Assembly: GCA_020073525.1 (NCBI GenBank) | Contig: JAIQFA010000001.1 | Coordinates: forward strand, 62,001-126,000 | Direction of reading: 5' to 3' | Origin: Terriglobia bacterium | GTDB taxonomy: Bacteria > Acidobacteriota > Terriglobia > Terriglobales > Acidobacteriaceae | Length of the DNA stretch: 64,000 nucleotides | Shown: one piece after another, positions 63,986 through 64,000 of the stretch | Position numbering within the stretch: position 1 is the stretch's first letter | How the letters are laid out: each line of letters starts with the position of its first letter | Program-made: the position numbers and the translations under genes | Notes under the pieces: generated by a model | Seen by the model: the letters and a program-made list of their open reading frames with translations, nothing else | Told to the model about the DNA's origin: nothing | The model's database searches: none

Positions 63986-64000
63986 CTCCTCCAGCGTACC

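Overview
The window looks like a chromosomal segment of a soil Acidobacteriota, probably class Terriglobia (Koribacter or Sulfotelmatobacter type). This is inferred from a VWFA protein of the acidobacterial type, several secreted Ig-like or beta-propeller proteins, frequent GTG/TTG starts behind good ribosome binding sites, moderately high GC, and intergenic spaces packed with dispersed palindromic repeats. No tRNA, rRNA, CRISPR array, IS element or prophage was recognised.

Layout. 1-5.8 kb: minus-strand operon of glutamate dehydrogenase followed by two overlapping PEP/pyruvate-binding proteins; the last is interrupted by an in-frame TAG and its frame continues off the left edge. 6-16 kb: Ada/AlkA repair protein, small zinc-ribbon-like protein, a frameshifted membrane protein, SnoaL-like and DUF1349 proteins, truncated head-to-head remnants of a REC domain and a sigma-54 activator, di-haem peroxidase, DOPA-dioxygenase-like enzyme, an unusual HELNE protein and MsrA. 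16-25.6 kb: ECF sigma/anti-sigma pair, MerR-TPR protein, secreted GH3 beta-glucosidase, BON protein, MarR regulator, a small membrane gene with an internal TGA, PurB and a VWFA protein. 25.7-35.4 kb: envelope proteins (S55 peptidase, propeller protein, large lipoprotein, anchored trypsin-like protease), glutaredoxin and cupin. 35.4-39 kb: an accessory stretch with a 29-nt-period repeat, a cyclase, a DUF4160/DUF2442 pair with a palindrome over its promoter, and an exported protein with proteasome/HslV-like Ntn-hydrolase motifs.

39-64 kb: ClpC, a LolCE/LolD exporter, a methyltransferase, ZIP transporter, YchF, GAF protein, MoxR, HtpX, and a cytochrome c maturation cluster (CcmF, CcmH, CcmI-like) into which a lower-GC RES-like gene is translationally coupled. 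Then rhodanese, SET-domain protein, DciA-like DUF721, GatC, GatA, a DUF5677-like protein and FmdE.

The most notable signals are: the exported proteasome-like hydrolase; the compact DUF4160/DUF2442 module; a family of nested palindromic elements, one of which is translated inside a LolC-type permease, with another repeat family translated inside CcmH; the two 29-nt-period elements; and several reading-frame lesions (PEP-binding TAG, DUF1440-like frameshift, small membrane ORF TGA, broken two-component genes) that could be real decay or assembly error.
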